From positions 16,221-80,220 of the forward strand of contig JAXGGA010005212.1 of the NCBI GenBank assembly GCA_038373865.1: a stretch of DNA of 64,000 nucleotides. The letters run 5' to 3'. This DNA comes from Uloborus plumipes (Eukaryota > Arthropoda > Arachnida > Araneae > Uloboridae). Numbering within the stretch: position 1 is the stretch's first letter; every line of letters begins with the position of its first letter. Below, in pieces: positions 13,464 to 26,960 of the stretch. Under the pieces are notes generated by a model. The model did not search any database and was not told where the DNA came from. It saw nothing but the letters and a program-made list of their open reading frames with translations. A program made the translations under genes and the position numbers.

Positions 13464-13573
13464 AACCCAAGTAGCACACTTCGTTTTTTAAAGGTTGTAA
13501 AATGGTTATTAACGTTGTGACAACGGATTAAAAACGTTTACAAAACGTTAAAACGTTTTTTGTGCTACCTGGG
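13464..13573. mobile_element. Small inverted-end element
   Basis: The left end CCCAAGTAGCACA is mirrored by TGTGCTACCTGGG. The interior has GTTTACAAAACGTT-type repeats. The same end type and interior motif recur at 42255-42560 and 60330-60570. Confidence 0.5.
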
Positions 13574-14139
13574 AAATTATAGAACTTGGAAAAGTCATCT
13601 TGATGCCTTTTTTTCCGATATTACGTGTTAGAGCTCCCTGAAATCATTTTTGCAAAAAAAAAAAAAAAAACTGTGAACTGCTAGTTTTGGTCACAAACTG
13701 GGGACAAAGCCACGATTACAGTTTCTTGATAAAAGACCTTTAAACCACATAAATGATTTCCAGGGGCTTCTAGAAAGATAAAAATTCACCGCACTAAGCA
13801 TTTCGGAATGTACTGGAGATTACAGCCAAACTACGATAAAAATGTTGAAACCTCGGGCGACTTAAAATCGCTTTACAGTTTCACTTATTTAAGAAAAAAA
13901 AATCCAAAAATCGTTGAGTTTACATTACTATCAAATCTACTTACTTGTATTTATTTATAATTAACCTGTCTCTATTGATCCACACACATGCATATATAAT
14001 GTTGGGTCCGGCACCGACAAAGCCTCGGCAACTAAAAGTGTACTGAGCGATTAGTTTTTCCAGTTTCAGAAGCATGTTACACTGAATTTTCCTATAAACT
14101 CTCAAAAACTATTTGTCTTATTTATATACACTAGCTTAT

Positions 14140-14140
14140 A

Positions 14141-14214
<74 letters not shown>

Positions 14215-14226
14215 ATTATATATATA

Positions 14227-14278
<52 letters not shown>
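14140..14278. repeat. TA microsatellite
   Basis: Long run of alternating T and A with occasional TTA interruptions. Confidence 0.95.
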
Positions 14279-14978
14279 CTATATTTTAAAAATGCGTAGT
14301 TTTTCACTAAATATTGTCATATCATATTTAGATCTTATAATATAAATGAGAAGCGAAAAACTTTTCCAAAGCTAAATATCTATTGATAAATAGTAGCTGA
14401 ACATTTGTATTTTTATTTCTAAGAAAAAATTTGCTAAGGATTTTACATAGTCAGGCATAGTAAAATAATTGTGTGCAACACACACACACACACGCACACA
14501 CACACACACACACACAGCACTTTTACAATGAAAGACATGCATATATATTTGCTTTGAATGTTATTTTTCGGAAAAATAAAAACCTACGTGTAACTCTTCA
14601 ACAAAAATTTTTAGCATGGAATTTGACAAAGCACAAAATTGTTACGCATTTTTAAAAATAAAACAATCGTAAAAAGTATTTTTTCCCCTATACTATTACA
14701 TTTGAGAGAGGAAAACAAAGGAAAGAGGTGCTAAAATTAAAGGTTTAAAGATAACCAGCACCCGCTCCTGAATTTTTTGTGAGGTAACGACGACCTCACT
14801 TTTTTTTTTCTCTTACGTTTCCATGATCAAAAATTACGCTTTAACCCTTGTGGGCTCCTTGGGGTCATATATGACCCCAATGCACTTTCTGTTCAGTATA
14901 TCTTGTTAATCAACAATTTGTTTTTAATGGCATTTGTGACTTTTATTCTTATGCTTTTTTATGTAAAATAATGCGATT

Positions 14979-15822
14979 CAGTGGCGTACCCAGACAAAGC
15001 ATTTCAGGGGGGGGGGGCTGAGTCAAGATTCTTTGAGGGGGGGAGTTTCTCATGAAATGTTGCTGAGAAAAGTAAATGTTCCGAATTTCTGCTTTAATGC
15101 CTGCTTAAGTTGATAAAAATACATAATTAAAAAAACTTTTTTGTCATTAAAATTATTATGGAGAAAGCGTTTTGATGGACACAGAGAATGATAAATTTAA
15201 ATTAAAAAAAATTTCTTCATTGAAAGAGGTGCTGCTCAAACACTTAGATATAAATATAATACTTTGGAAATTTTTCGCTCTAATTCTGTTAATATTGCAG
15301 TTTATTTTACTATTGTTCCCAATACTGAGTTTCAAATCAATTTGCAGAAATTTAGTTAACAGAATTAGGGCCCTGCTCCACATTAACGTAAAGCAGAAAA
15401 ATAAAGCAGAAACGTAAAATGGATTACATAGTGTTCCTATGGAAAGTACCCGGATTTTCAGTTTCTACCTTCGGTTTCGGTCGCGTTTTACGCTGATGTG
15501 GAGCAGGGCCCTTAGAAGGCCCTTAGAAAAAAAAATCGGCATTTCTAAAACATAGATTTGCAATAAAAATGAACAAAATGGAATAATAGGATAATCGTAA
15601 GCATGGCGTACAGTAAAATAGACATGACAAAACAAAAGAAATCTTTCCTTTAATTTTTTCCTGTACTTAATTATCTGTTCTGGAAGCTTTTCTTATTTCG
15701 GGATTTCAAAATAAAAAAAGGAAATTAAAACAAAAAAAACTTTGCTTACATTTTTAAAATTCGTTTTGAAAAGTTCGGAGAGAGCTGCAGCCCTATCAGC
15801 CCACCCCCTGAGTACGCCACTG
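14979..15822. mobile_element. hAT-like non-autonomous element nested in a piggyBac-like element
   Basis: The ends are CAGTGGCGTACCCAG and GTACGCCACTG. Flanks are ATGCGATT (14971-14978) and ATGCAATT (15823-15830), an 8-bp duplication with one mismatch, as expected for hAT. It contains a PIF-like MITE at 15368-15511. The open frames at 15156-15417 are not recognisable proteins. Confidence 0.75.
15368..15511. mobile_element. PIF/Harbinger-like MITE, copy 1 of 3
   Basis: 144 bp starting GGGCCCTGCTCCACAT and ending ATGTGGAGCAGGGCCC, flanked by TTA on both sides. Near-identical interiors occur at 23170-23313 and 55767-55907, including GTGTTCCTATGGAAAGTACC. The 3-bp TTA/TAA flank suggests PIF/Harbinger. 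Confidence 0.8.
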
Positions 15823-16245
15823 ATGCAATTATTTTGTTTTATTTTCCGGAATTTGTATTTTTTTTGCACACAAGACCGTTGAGGTCACTATTCCAGAATG
15901 CTAAAAAGAAAAAAAAAAAAAAACTGGAGAACTGGATAGAAAATGTAGCGAAAAATGTCATAAGTGCTTGAAATTCACTTACAAAAATGATTTGTTTCAG
16001 GTCTGTAACAGTTGTAAATAAATCTACAGTTGTAAGCTTTGCTTTAAAATTATTATTTTAATGCATAAACTAAATTTTACTTTGATTGTGCCTTTTTATT
16101 TATATTTTTTATCATTAAAAAGTGTGGAATCATAAAAAATGCATGTAACATTTAATAATGAAATAAATAAATTAAAGAAAACATTGGGGCCGTTTATGAC
16201 TACATGGGTCTTGAGTATAACCGAAATGGAAGGGACACACGAGGG

Positions 16246-17888
16246 TTAAGTAGATCTGTTGTTTATATTCCATCGTTATACAGTGAAAAAGTAATAACAT
16301 AAGAATATTTGAGTTCTCATTAAGTATTTTTCATTAAAAATTACTCGAATCACGTTTTATGATGGTTGTGTTTTCAAATTCTACGCTCTTTCTCACCTCT
16401 ATTTTATATTCGAATATTCCCACTGGTTTTCAAAACTGAGTCGAACTTTCTTTAATAGTATAAAATAACTCTTCTAAAATATATCAGTATATATAAACAA
16501 ATCTTAGGGGTTGCATTCGTCCCTTTGCACACCCACTTGGGTACGTTTTGCTTAATTTTGAGTTAATCGCACAAAGTTTCAATGTTTACTTAAACAACTG
16601 CATCAAGTTCTTTGCATGAGACGCAATTTTTCATTCTGCAATCTTTTGAACATGAGCCAAACGATTTCATTATTGAAAAGCTCCACTCTTAAAATGAAAA
16701 TAGAAAAGTGATGAATTTTTTCCTCTTCGTTTTAAGAATATAACTAAAAAACAAAACCTGCTTCGCTACAGTCATTTTTAAAAACATGATTATCTTTAGA
16801 AACAAAATGAAATGCGCATGGTAAAGCAAGACTTGAAAGTTTGCCTTTTATATTTGAACCCTGTGACAATTTTTCCAAAAAAGTGCTGAGATAACGAAAT
16901 TTAAAATCGATTGAAACTTTTGGAACCGAACAATGTAGAAAAGAAACGACAACACGCACGTCTAACATGTGTTTGTAGATCCAATTCATTTTTGCCTCCC
17001 TTGTGCAAACTCATTCGATTCGAATTCTAATCGGAAACTTTGAACAGGAATGAAATATAAAAGCGGGAAAAAGAGAGCGAGGAAAATTCTCTTCCGACCC
17101 TACAGAGTTTATAAATTCAATATCTTTAAGAATCAGTTTCATTACAACTCAATCCATGTCTGGAACTGGTGACGTAATGAAACCGTTACTGGGGGCCACA
17201 GAGTTCGAAAGGGAAAAATGGCATCGGTCTGGAGATAATGCGGAAAGCACACAGTGCCTGGGGGTGACAGGTTCCGAAATCAGAGTTCTATAGGTCCGAT
17301 AGATTGAGCGGAGCCCCCCCAATCACATTAGAACCCGACAATAATTCGATTAATATCCACAGCAGTTCGATGGGAAAGCCCCATGCGTACAGATTGGGTG
17401 AAAGTTAGTCAACTTGCGTAATGGAGGAAGGAAACAAAATAATAGATTTATTTAGAGCTAAGAATGTACAAGCATAAGAATGAGATAATAGAGAGAGGAA
17501 CACACACATAGTGGACAACAAATTATTAAATTGAGAATTTTTATGTGTTGGAGTTAATTGCTCATGAAAGATTGACAAAAATGTGTTGGTGGTAATGAAA
17601 ATTAAATGAACACAAGGCTCCATGTCGCCGGCGACATTAAAATTTTTAGGGGGCTTCCATTGATATTTTCAGGGTATTTTTCGCCTTTTTGGGGGCTCTA
17701 GCTCTTAAGGGACGGGGCTTTGTGGTATTTGGGGAGGGGGTTATGAGCCATTGCTAAAGGGAGATGGAAACCCCTGAAATAGTAAAATAAAAACATGTGC
17801 AAAATTTAAAGCAGACCACCCAAGAGCCAAACTCTCGGTGGAAAAATTCAGGCTTGGAAACGCAGGAGCAGACAATACTGTTCTAAAT
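16246..17888. other. No gene seen
   Basis: An AT-rich interval. A higher-GC island at about 17150-17400 has runs of G and C but no open frame that I can identify. Confidence 0.5.
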
Positions 17889-18851
<963 letters not shown>

Positions 18852-18904
18852 CTAGCAACATGAATTTTAATTCATTATTTAACATAATAACAATTTTTCC
18901 ACAG

Positions 18905-19121
18905 GTGGCGGCTGATCGTGCCCCGTGAGCTCAGTATTCAAGAGCATTTGATCCCCGAGCTCGGTGTCACAGAACAGGAAGCTGAGGTCGCCTACAGGTG
19001 TCAAAAAGGATCTGGTCGCGTGGCCGGAACAATAGGCGGCGGGGCAGGTCGGGAAGACAAAGGGCCATTTTTAGACACCCGACCGTCTGCTGGTTTGCGT
19101 GCTCTCTTTACCGGGTGGTGA
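18905..19121 (+). CDS. Possible GC-rich terminal exon of an unknown host gene
   Basis: A strong splice acceptor (TTTTTCCACAG, ending at 18904) is followed by an open frame of about 72 codons starting WRLIVPRELSIQEHLIPELG and ending at TGA 19119-19121. The stretch is clearly GC-richer than everything around it and the other two frames are blocked early, which favours coding. The C-terminal part is Gly/Arg-rich. I recognise no domain, no upstream exon can be identified through the satellite tract, and it could be a remnant. Confidence 0.3.
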
Positions 19122-19488
19122 CATAACGCTCTTTGAATCAATACTGGAATTTTGCGTCATAAAGAGCTTGTGGTGAAGTAAATTAGAATAGTCTGTGCTT
19201 GATTGTTAAAAAAAAACTAATGGGGCAGCTGCCCCGGGCCCCACTTGAATTGTACTCTAAAGCAATCCAATGAAATTTTTGAAACAGAGAGAGAGAGAAA
19301 AGAAACCTAACATACACTGGTGGACTTAATTCTGGACACTTTTCAAAGATTTCATCGTTTAACATTGAATATAATGAATTATTAGATGCATTCTTTTTAC
19401 TTAGGTTCACGTTTAATTTTCCTAAAAAATTTATTTAGAACTTGTCAGTTATGTATACATTCATTTCTTGTGAATCTTCTCTTCTCTA

Positions 19489-21088
19489 TCTCTACTAATA
19501 ATAAAGCTGAAGGTTTGTCTGTCTTTCTTTCTGTCTGTTACGCGCGTAGCGCCAAAACCGTTCGGTCGATTTTCATGCCACTTGGCACAAAATTAGTTTG
19601 TAGCATGTAGTTTTGCACCTCGAAGCGATTTTTCGAACATTTCATTTCGTTCTTTTTCTATTCGAATTCTTAGCGGAAATTCGATAAAATAGGGAAGAAA
19701 TATTCCATACACATTTTCAAGTCTTATGTCATTCGAAAGCTTGAAATTTTCTGCACAAAATGATGTTTTTTTGAAGTTTCTACGATCACCAGGAGAGCTG
19801 TAACAATTGTTTTTAGAATCTCGGAATTCAAGGCTTATCTTCAGTGAAGCAAGCCAAACGATTCTAAAATGGTTAATGAAATGAATTATTTTATCAACGG
19901 AAATCAACTTTTAATGTTGTTACCATAGTTACGTTTTTATTTCGTTTATTTGTTTCGTTCTTTTTCTATTAATAATTTTAAAAATGTATTTGTTTTTGTA
20001 GCAATCCAAACTCCAAGCCTTATTAAAATTAGTCAAATGAAATATAATAAAATCGTGATAAGATGGCACCTGTCAATCAAATGAGAAATCGAGTCCTTTC
20101 TTTAAAAAAGGTAGAGAAGGAAGAAACTGATACGTACCATTGTTGTGAGTTTAGAGATATTTTGGCTATCTGACGAGTTGTGTAGAAGAGGGAAACATTG
20201 TTTAACTAAATGAGGTCAAAAAGAAACAACATGATAGTAAACCATTCTAAATTTATCGTCTGGCAAAACATATTTTATTTCCTTTTTTTTAATTTCAATA
20301 TAAATTGCAGTAAATGGCTTGAGTGAACGAGTTTGGCTTTTAATTTATCATTTGCTGGTTGATGTTTGTCGATGTTTATTGTTTTTATTATCATGGTGAA
20401 GAATAATGCACGAAATTTCTATTATTTTGTTTTTGAAGGTAGGAAAGAAAACTTTCTTCTTCTTTTAAACTTTGGTAAGATTTCTGTGAGCAGCAAAATT
20501 GTTCTTATTTACTCTTTTGGCTTATTTTTGTCCCCCAAGGGGGTTTTTACCCCTTTTATGGGGTAAATCAGTGTTAATTTTAATGCAGACAAAAGTGATA
20601 TGAATTGGCGCGACCACTTGGCGAAATATAGCCAAGCTTTTAGTCGCCAAGTGTTTGACGCCAATTTGGCGACATATCGCCAAGTTGGCGGCAAATTTGG
20701 CGAAAAAAAATTATTTTTTTTATTTTGGTTCAATTTGGCGCTATTGGCGATATTTTGCGAAAAATCCACTGAATGATGTTAAAATCGGCGATGTTTAGGA
20801 GATTAATCAATGAAAAACATTTTTTTGCATTGTTTTGTGGCAAACTAGGGATGTAAATGTTTGAATTGTTATCTTGCTCACTCCAAGCACTATTTTAGCA
20901 CTTAAGGCATCTACTAAGAAATTCACACGTAAAAGGAAGTAGTGTGGGGTCCATGCCAAATTTTTATATCATTCTTTAAAAGAATTACAGTTGAATAACT
21001 AAAATAGAGTATTTTTTCTGCTATATCAATTTTTTACAAATGAATTTTTAATTTTATACCACGGGCAAAGCCGTGCGGGTACCGCTAG
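19489..21088 (+). mobile_element. Non-autonomous Helitron, copy A
   Basis: Starts TCTCTACTAATAATAAAGC after an A and ends CCGCTAG before a T, that is A|TC...CTAG|T, with a short hairpin (CACGG GCAAAG CCGTG) just before the end. These are the Helitron rules. A subterminal region at about 20600-20760 repeats TTGGCG many times. No Rep/helicase is encoded. An opposed, longer copy lies at 28441-32098. Confidence 0.85.
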
Positions 21089-22803
21089 TATTATCTATAC
21101 ATATTTTATTTTTAATTATTAAACAGTAGCAAATGTTAAAATACAAATAATATAACATAATTCCACAATATTATACTCTGTGTAACGAGAGCTGGCGTGT
21201 CAAAGCCAATTAATTTACCACTCTCCGCACTTTTCTCGTATATTTGTCATAGTTACTTCGCTATGGAATTTTTCCCACTTAGCTTTTGCAACGATGTTTA
21301 AATGCAAACGATTAAAATTGCTTTGTGCGTAAGCTGTTATTCAATTGAAAAATCAACGTTATTACAGCACAACTTTTTCTTAGAAATATGTGCTTCATTT
21401 CTGCATGCCTAGTTTTGTTATAAAACGTTTAAAAGTAACTGAGATATGAGGATATGTATAAATTAAAGCGTTAACCTTATTCGGTAAGCATGAAATAAAT
21501 GAAATGCCCCAACAGCAGTGTATAAAAGAAGAGTGGAGCTGTTTTCTTTCGAACGGTTACCATGGAGACGCCGCAAAATTTTTAAACTTGATGAGCCTAT
21601 TTTAAAGTAACAGAGTATATAAATCAATGTTAAATTAATTATTAAGTCAATATTTTGAAAGCAAAAACCATTACTTTTTTATTTTATTTCGTCGCCGAAG
21701 CTAATTATCTAAATACATCAAAATTCACTTGAATCAGTCGTTTGAGAAACACCTTATGTCCATTTTTGGCCAAAATTGAGCTAGACGTATCAAATTGTTG
21801 GTGAAGTCTAGACAAATCTAATAACAGCAAACAAAAAATTAAAACAACTGACAGGTAAATAAAAGCAACGTTTTAAGAAAAATAATTTAAATTATAGTTT
21901 AAAAACACTAAAAAATACGTGTTTAAACTAATTTCATGATACTCTAACTTAACTGATTTTCCTCTGATTTTCAAAATTAGTGAAATTCGCTCTCTCTCTA
22001 AGTTTACATGAACTTATAATATACAACATATAATATAGTTTAGCCTTTAGTATTAATAATGGTGTTAAATACCTATATTGCTTTTATATTTGCAAATAAC
22101 GTGAATTTTATCTTTTATTCAGAGTTACATGCAAACAACTAAAACACTTATGATACATCAACATGTTATTTTAGTTTAGCCTTTAGTATTAATAATAGTA
22201 TTAAATATGCATGTTATTTTAGTTTAGCCTTTAGTATTAATAATAGTATTAAATATATTACTTTTATGTTTGTAAAGAACGGGAATTTTATCTTTTATTC
22301 TGAGTTATATACATACATACCAACATACCCACATGTGACACTAGTAAAAGCGTATTAACAAAATATATTTTCTCACTCAACTCCTTCTGTTTTATGAAAG
22401 AGTTGCTTTATCTGTTATAGATACTCTCTAAATATTGCCACAGGGAGTTTGGAATATTTCGTGACAACCTTTTTTGTCTTTATGATTGTTCCGGTAAGGG
22501 GGAAGTGGCAGACGATCCCGAGCTTTCGTCGCATCCGGTTGTCATGCGCAGGTCGCACTCGATCCGTTCGATTTGGATAAGGAGTGCCCACCATCGTATA
22601 AACAAGTAGTTGCAAGTGTGGCACTAGAGATGTTGGTTCTTTTAATACTGTACTTTTATGTAAATATTGTGAATAAACTGAACAACAACGAAATACTTCT
22701 CACAAGCTCAAAGTTTTATAAAGTTAAATATGTAAGACGGATTCGTAACCAGACTTTTGTTTCGGGGAGGGTTTTACCAAATACATTTCTTGTAACATGT
22801 ATA
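21089..22803. other. No gene seen
   Basis: AT-rich. A duplicated stretch around TTAGTTTAGCCTTTAGTATT occurs at about 22033, 22172 and 22218. A GC-richer island at 22490-22600 is unassigned. Confidence 0.5.
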
Positions 22804-23566
22804 GGATCATTCCATAGTGACTAACGTAACATTCAGAGCTGATTTTGTAACTGTTTTTATGAGTAACTTAAAGGATAAAAAATATTTTTTAGTTATGCTG
22901 GTGCATTTACAATGTACATGGTATCTATGTATCATTTCTGCTAGGAATTTAAAACAAAATTTCTGACAGTAGATATTTTTTCAACCAAAATAGCAGCGTG
23001 ACTGACGCAACATTTTTTCAACCCTGAAAATGAATGCTCATGTTGTGAGACAAAAATTTCTCAAAGTTAAGCAAGTGTTAAAAATTGAATGATGTATTTG
23101 AAAAATGTGTAAAGTTGGCTTTTAAAAACATGAAACACATTTATTTCTATTAATTTTTTTTAGTCTTAAGAGCCTTGCTCTACATCAGCGGAAAACGCGA
23201 ACGTAAAGCAGAAACGTAAAATGGATTAAATGGTGTTCCTATGGAAAGTACCCGGATTTTCGATTTCTGCTTTCGGTTTCGGTCGCGTTTTCCGCTGATG
23301 TGGAGCAGGGCCCTAAGTGTCACTTTTACTCAAGATGGAGTGTGACTAACGTAACGTGACTAACGTAACCATCGAATAACAAGCAGTAAACACACTACAA
23401 ACTATTTCTTATGGCTAATCTCAGTGATAATTACAATACTTTTTCAATTTTTTTTTAACTTCTTCTGTTGCATGATTTTTATTTTTTTATTTATTTTTTT
23501 ATACTTTTTTCACTTCGGTATTTTTTTTTCTTCGGCTAAGGTTGAGATTTCTATGGAATGACCCTC
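22804..23566. mobile_element. Inverted-end element with CATTCCATAG termini
   Basis: The left end GGATCATTCCATAGTGAC is mirrored by CTATGGAATGACCCTC. GTGACTAACGTAAC and variants repeat inside (near 22818, 23000 and 23340-23370). A PIF-like MITE is nested at 23170-23313. The ends and motif resemble those of the element at 29401-31370. Confidence 0.6.
23170..23313. mobile_element. PIF/Harbinger-like MITE, copy 2 of 3
   Basis: 144 bp, start GAGCCTTGCTCTACATCAGC, end GATGTGGAGCAGGGCCC, flanked by TAA on both sides. Interior matches copies 1 and 3. Confidence 0.8.
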
Positions 23567-24689
23567 TATGATCATTAAAATTTCATTTCATGTTCCATAT
23601 TCCATTGATTTTTGTTACAGTAGAAACTTAAAGTGCATTAACATGAAAAATGCAAAAAAAAGACGACATATATATTCAATGAATTAAAAAAAATCTGATG
23701 TGTACACTGCTTAACTTCGCGCTCCAGTTACATATCCGATGTCTTTTTATCACTTAAATAGGATAAATGCGTTTACTCATATACGCGCATTCGAAGTAAT
23801 GCCTCTGAAATTTCTGTTTTATGACTTTTAAATGTGTTAAATATAGAGGTTGGCACTTTCAATCTTGAAGCCTTTTAGTGTTTTTGGTAATGGCATTAAA
23901 ATTCGAAGTAAAAGGTGTATTATTGTGTAAGAAATATTGCTTGCAATAACTACAATCTAACTAAATACTGCAGATAAAACATTTAGTTTGTAAAACTATT
24001 CAATAGTGATGATTTCATGTTTCGAATGAAGTTGAAAAATAAGTAAGAAAATCAAAAATTAAATGATAATAATTTGTTCAGCAAAAAAGTGTATGAAAAG
24101 GATTTTTTAGAATAGGTTTGAAAAAATTCGGAGGGGGTTTGAACCCTAAAAACCCACTCCTTAAATGCGGCCCTGAAGTAAGATCACGCACATATTGAGT
24201 TTTTTCTGAAAAGTGGCAGTTCATAAATGGGGTCAAATTTTTTTAAACATATTTTAAAAAACAAAATGTTTTAAGCAAATTTGAAACCCCTCTATTGCTT
24301 CAAAGAAGGCTGCCAAGCGCTTTAAACAAGAGGACAAGTATCCGTGCTCAAAAACAGCAAGAAGTGACTGAAAGCTTGCAGTATATTATTGCAATGTATT
24401 AGTTTTTATAACACTACCTGCGGGACCGAGCCCAGCTCGGTTTAAAAAAAAGAGGCTTGTAAAATCGTGTTTTTTTCTAAAGTTCGAAGTTAGATAAACT
24501 TGAAAAGCATTTTTAAGCCGTTAGTTGCAATTACGCATTTAAAGCAGCCGTAATTTATTTTAAAGCACACGGTATGACTTTGATATACCCCTCCCCCCCC
24601 CCCAAAAAAAAAAAAAAATTACGCGCCAAATCTGGCACTCCTTTACGGACTTTATAGGGTTGCTGTTTCTTATTTTGATGTTGCCAATT
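23567..24689. other. No gene seen
   Basis: AT-rich interval with homopolymer A and C runs near 24590-24615. No coding frame is recognised. Confidence 0.5.
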
Positions 24690-25700
24690 TAGGTTTTCTC
24701 AGCTTTTAGGTTTTCGCTGTTGCCAAATTTAGGTTTTCGCATTCTTGTATTTTGTACTATTTTTGAGTTTTTTTTTTCAAAGTTTTGTAGCAACAATTTT
24801 TTTGTGGCAACAACAAAAACAGGTATTTTTCTTGGCGAGAAAAAAAGTCGCCAAATTTCCGATTGGGGGGGGAGAGGTATCAAAGTAGTTTCAAACACGC
24901 AATCTTATTTGGACAAGACATCATCATCACAACCGTATTTAAACGATGCGCCCCGTAAAATCACACCACAATAACTTTATTTTGATCGATCTCTTTAACA
25001 TTTCCAAAACAATAACAATTTAAACGTTGCCAAAACTCGTTTGCCAAATACCATAAAAATTTAAATTTTCGCGGATGTGATTAAACATGAAATCCATTGT
25101 TATAATAAAACGTGGTTACTATGAAACAGTAACAATGATAGTAATTGTGGCGTACGCTTAGAGAGCATATAACCCAACTTTGCCCGCCGGGTTACGAAGC
25201 CTTTTGGTCCAGCGGCCAGAGCACTGGGTTTCTACCACAGAGGTCCCTGGTTCTATTCCCGTGGGGGACACACCGTCCATCACGTACGCCACAGTTGGTG
25301 ACCCGGACGTGATCTGAACACGCAACCTTCTGACATAATCATATCATCATAATCTGGCATAATCATAAAGAAAATGGCTAAAGAAAGCTTCTCAAACCCT
25401 TAATGAAGGCAAAAAAAACGGGTTTTTTTGTGACAACTCGCGTTTTTAAAGAAAAAACGCCGATGTAGATGAACTCAAAACCAAAACTCTATCTAAATAC
25501 AAAATTTTATCAAAGTCGTTAGAGTCGTATTCGAAATCCGAAATATATATACACTCGTATACAAGAATTGCTCGTTTAAAGATATAAGATACTATTTTTT
25601 TTCTAATATTTTTTAATAATGTAATTATGTATGTAGCTTTAAAAGAATCATTAAAAAATATTCGTAGCATATTATTTTTATTTGAATTGATTCTTAAATA
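24690..25700. repeat. Dispersed repeat, forward copy
   Basis: Aligns by eye with the reverse complement of 62820-63380. Shared landmarks include ATCAAAGTAGTT, AACTCGTTTGCCAAATACCAT, GAAATCCATTGTTATAA and GCCGATGTAGATGAACTCAAA. Each copy contains a different tRNA-like stretch at a different place. Confidence 0.65.
25197..25268 (+). ncRNA. tRNA-like sequence (SINE head or tRNA remnant)
   Basis: TGGTCCAGCGGCCAGAGCA fits a Pol III A box and CTGGTTCTATTCCC fits a B box about 35 bases later, a tRNA-like spacing. Acceptor pairing is poor, so it is more likely a tRNA-derived SINE head or pseudogene than a working tRNA. Confidence 0.4.
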
Positions 25701-25955
25701 CGTAACTGTTTTAACAAATATTACTCAAGATTGATGTTGTAATAAGTTACTAATACCCGTTTTTTTTTTTTTTTTTGGTAACTATGTTAAATAAAATGCA
25801 AAAGACAATTTTTAAAATTATTCCCATGTATTGCAATAAACTACCAAGAGTAAACAAAAACTATAATAATTACATAAAAGTAGCATTTAAAGGTTTTTCA
25901 ACGAAGGTGGCCTGCCTTATCACTGCTTAGTTTAAATGCGACTTCTAGTGGAAAA

Positions 25956-26960
25956 ATGTCCTATGATATCGAGGCGAGGAGAGTTTGTTTTCTCTGCACT
26001 GACACTCCTGAGGCAGTGAAACACGTTTTACAGAATTCATTACTTCGAGAGAATTTTCATACAAGGGATTTAGAGACAAGATTGTTCACTAAGTTGACGA
26101 CATTTGGAGACAAAACCTTAAAATCCTTCGATAATCTTCTAAGCCTGTCTTCTTTTCTGCATTGATACTAAAACTGTGGTTGGGGAGAAGTTTTTTTTTT
26201 GCAAATTTCATCTTTTTTCTTGAGCAATTGCTAATTGCTTTTTCACCTCACTTTTTTATCTTCCTTTGATTTTTCAGCTTTCCATGACGGCGAGAATAAG
26301 TCCAGCTCGATGTTTTTAATGTTTATTTAGAGAGACTAATTTTCGTCGTCATAATTAAAAAGTGTTTGCTGTTTGCGTTCATTCAACAAACAGATTTTAA
26401 ATTAAAAAAAAAGTTTTTTTTTTGTGTGTAAAATCACATTTCTTCAGAAAAAACACCCAACACCCATATAGATGAAGTTAAAAAGTAAAACTCTTAATGA
26501 AAATACAACACTTCTAAATTTCTAATTTTCTTCATTTAAGATTGATTAGAAATAAAAATACCACAACGATATACGCTGGGAATATAATCTCTATGACGAG
26601 TGTAGGGGTGCAAATTGGCCATAATAATCATATATTTACAACCACTTGTGATAACCCTTTTTTATGCTTATGTCTGGTATTACATAATCTTGAAAATCAC
26701 CAGTAATTAGAAACAAGAAACCCAACTAGTAGGGTACTATCGTAAGTGCGAAACGCATATCCACTAGTTTAGTTATATTTTCTTAGTTATTTTTGCACAA
26801 GATGTTTAGAGACTCTACATGTATTCGGAAACCTTGACCTCAGAGAATCTATCCAGCTGGGATTTTTCTCTGCATAGATAATACGCTGGCAGAGAAATAT
26901 TTTTTGCAGAATTCAATATTTTTAAAGAGAATCTTTATGCAAGGGTTATACCAACGGGGA
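25956..26960. repeat. Locally duplicated repeat
   Basis: The stretch at about 25980-26070 (TGAGGCAGTGAAACACG, ACAGAATTCATTACTTCGAG) recurs, diverged, at about 26870-26960 (GGCAGAGAAATATTT, GCAGAATTCAATATTTTTAA). The 69-codon frame at 25956-26165 lies in one copy and is not preserved in the other, so I do not treat it as a gene. The 26540-26710 stretch matches 8560-8750. Confidence 0.45.

Larger units (their letters stand above)
12730..14840. other. Gene-free interval with microsatellites
   Basis: Holds a short inverted-end element (13464-13573), a TA tract at about 14140-14278 and a CA tract at about 14478-14516. No open frame longer than about 66 codons looks coding. Confidence 0.6.
14845..16245. 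mobile_element. piggyBac-like non-autonomous element, host of two nested insertions
   Basis: Flanked on both sides by TTAA (14841-14844 and 16246-16249). The ends are CCCTTGTGGG and the inverted CACACGAGGG. TTAA target duplication with CCC-starting ends is the piggyBac signature. No transposase is seen. It carries a hAT-like insert at 14979-15822. A near-palindrome GGGGTCATATATGACCCC lies near the left end. Confidence 0.7.

Noticed and set aside
15156..15417. 75- and 81-codon overlapping frames
   Set aside because: Within a non-autonomous hAT-like element; hydrophobic AT-rich translation with no counterpart.
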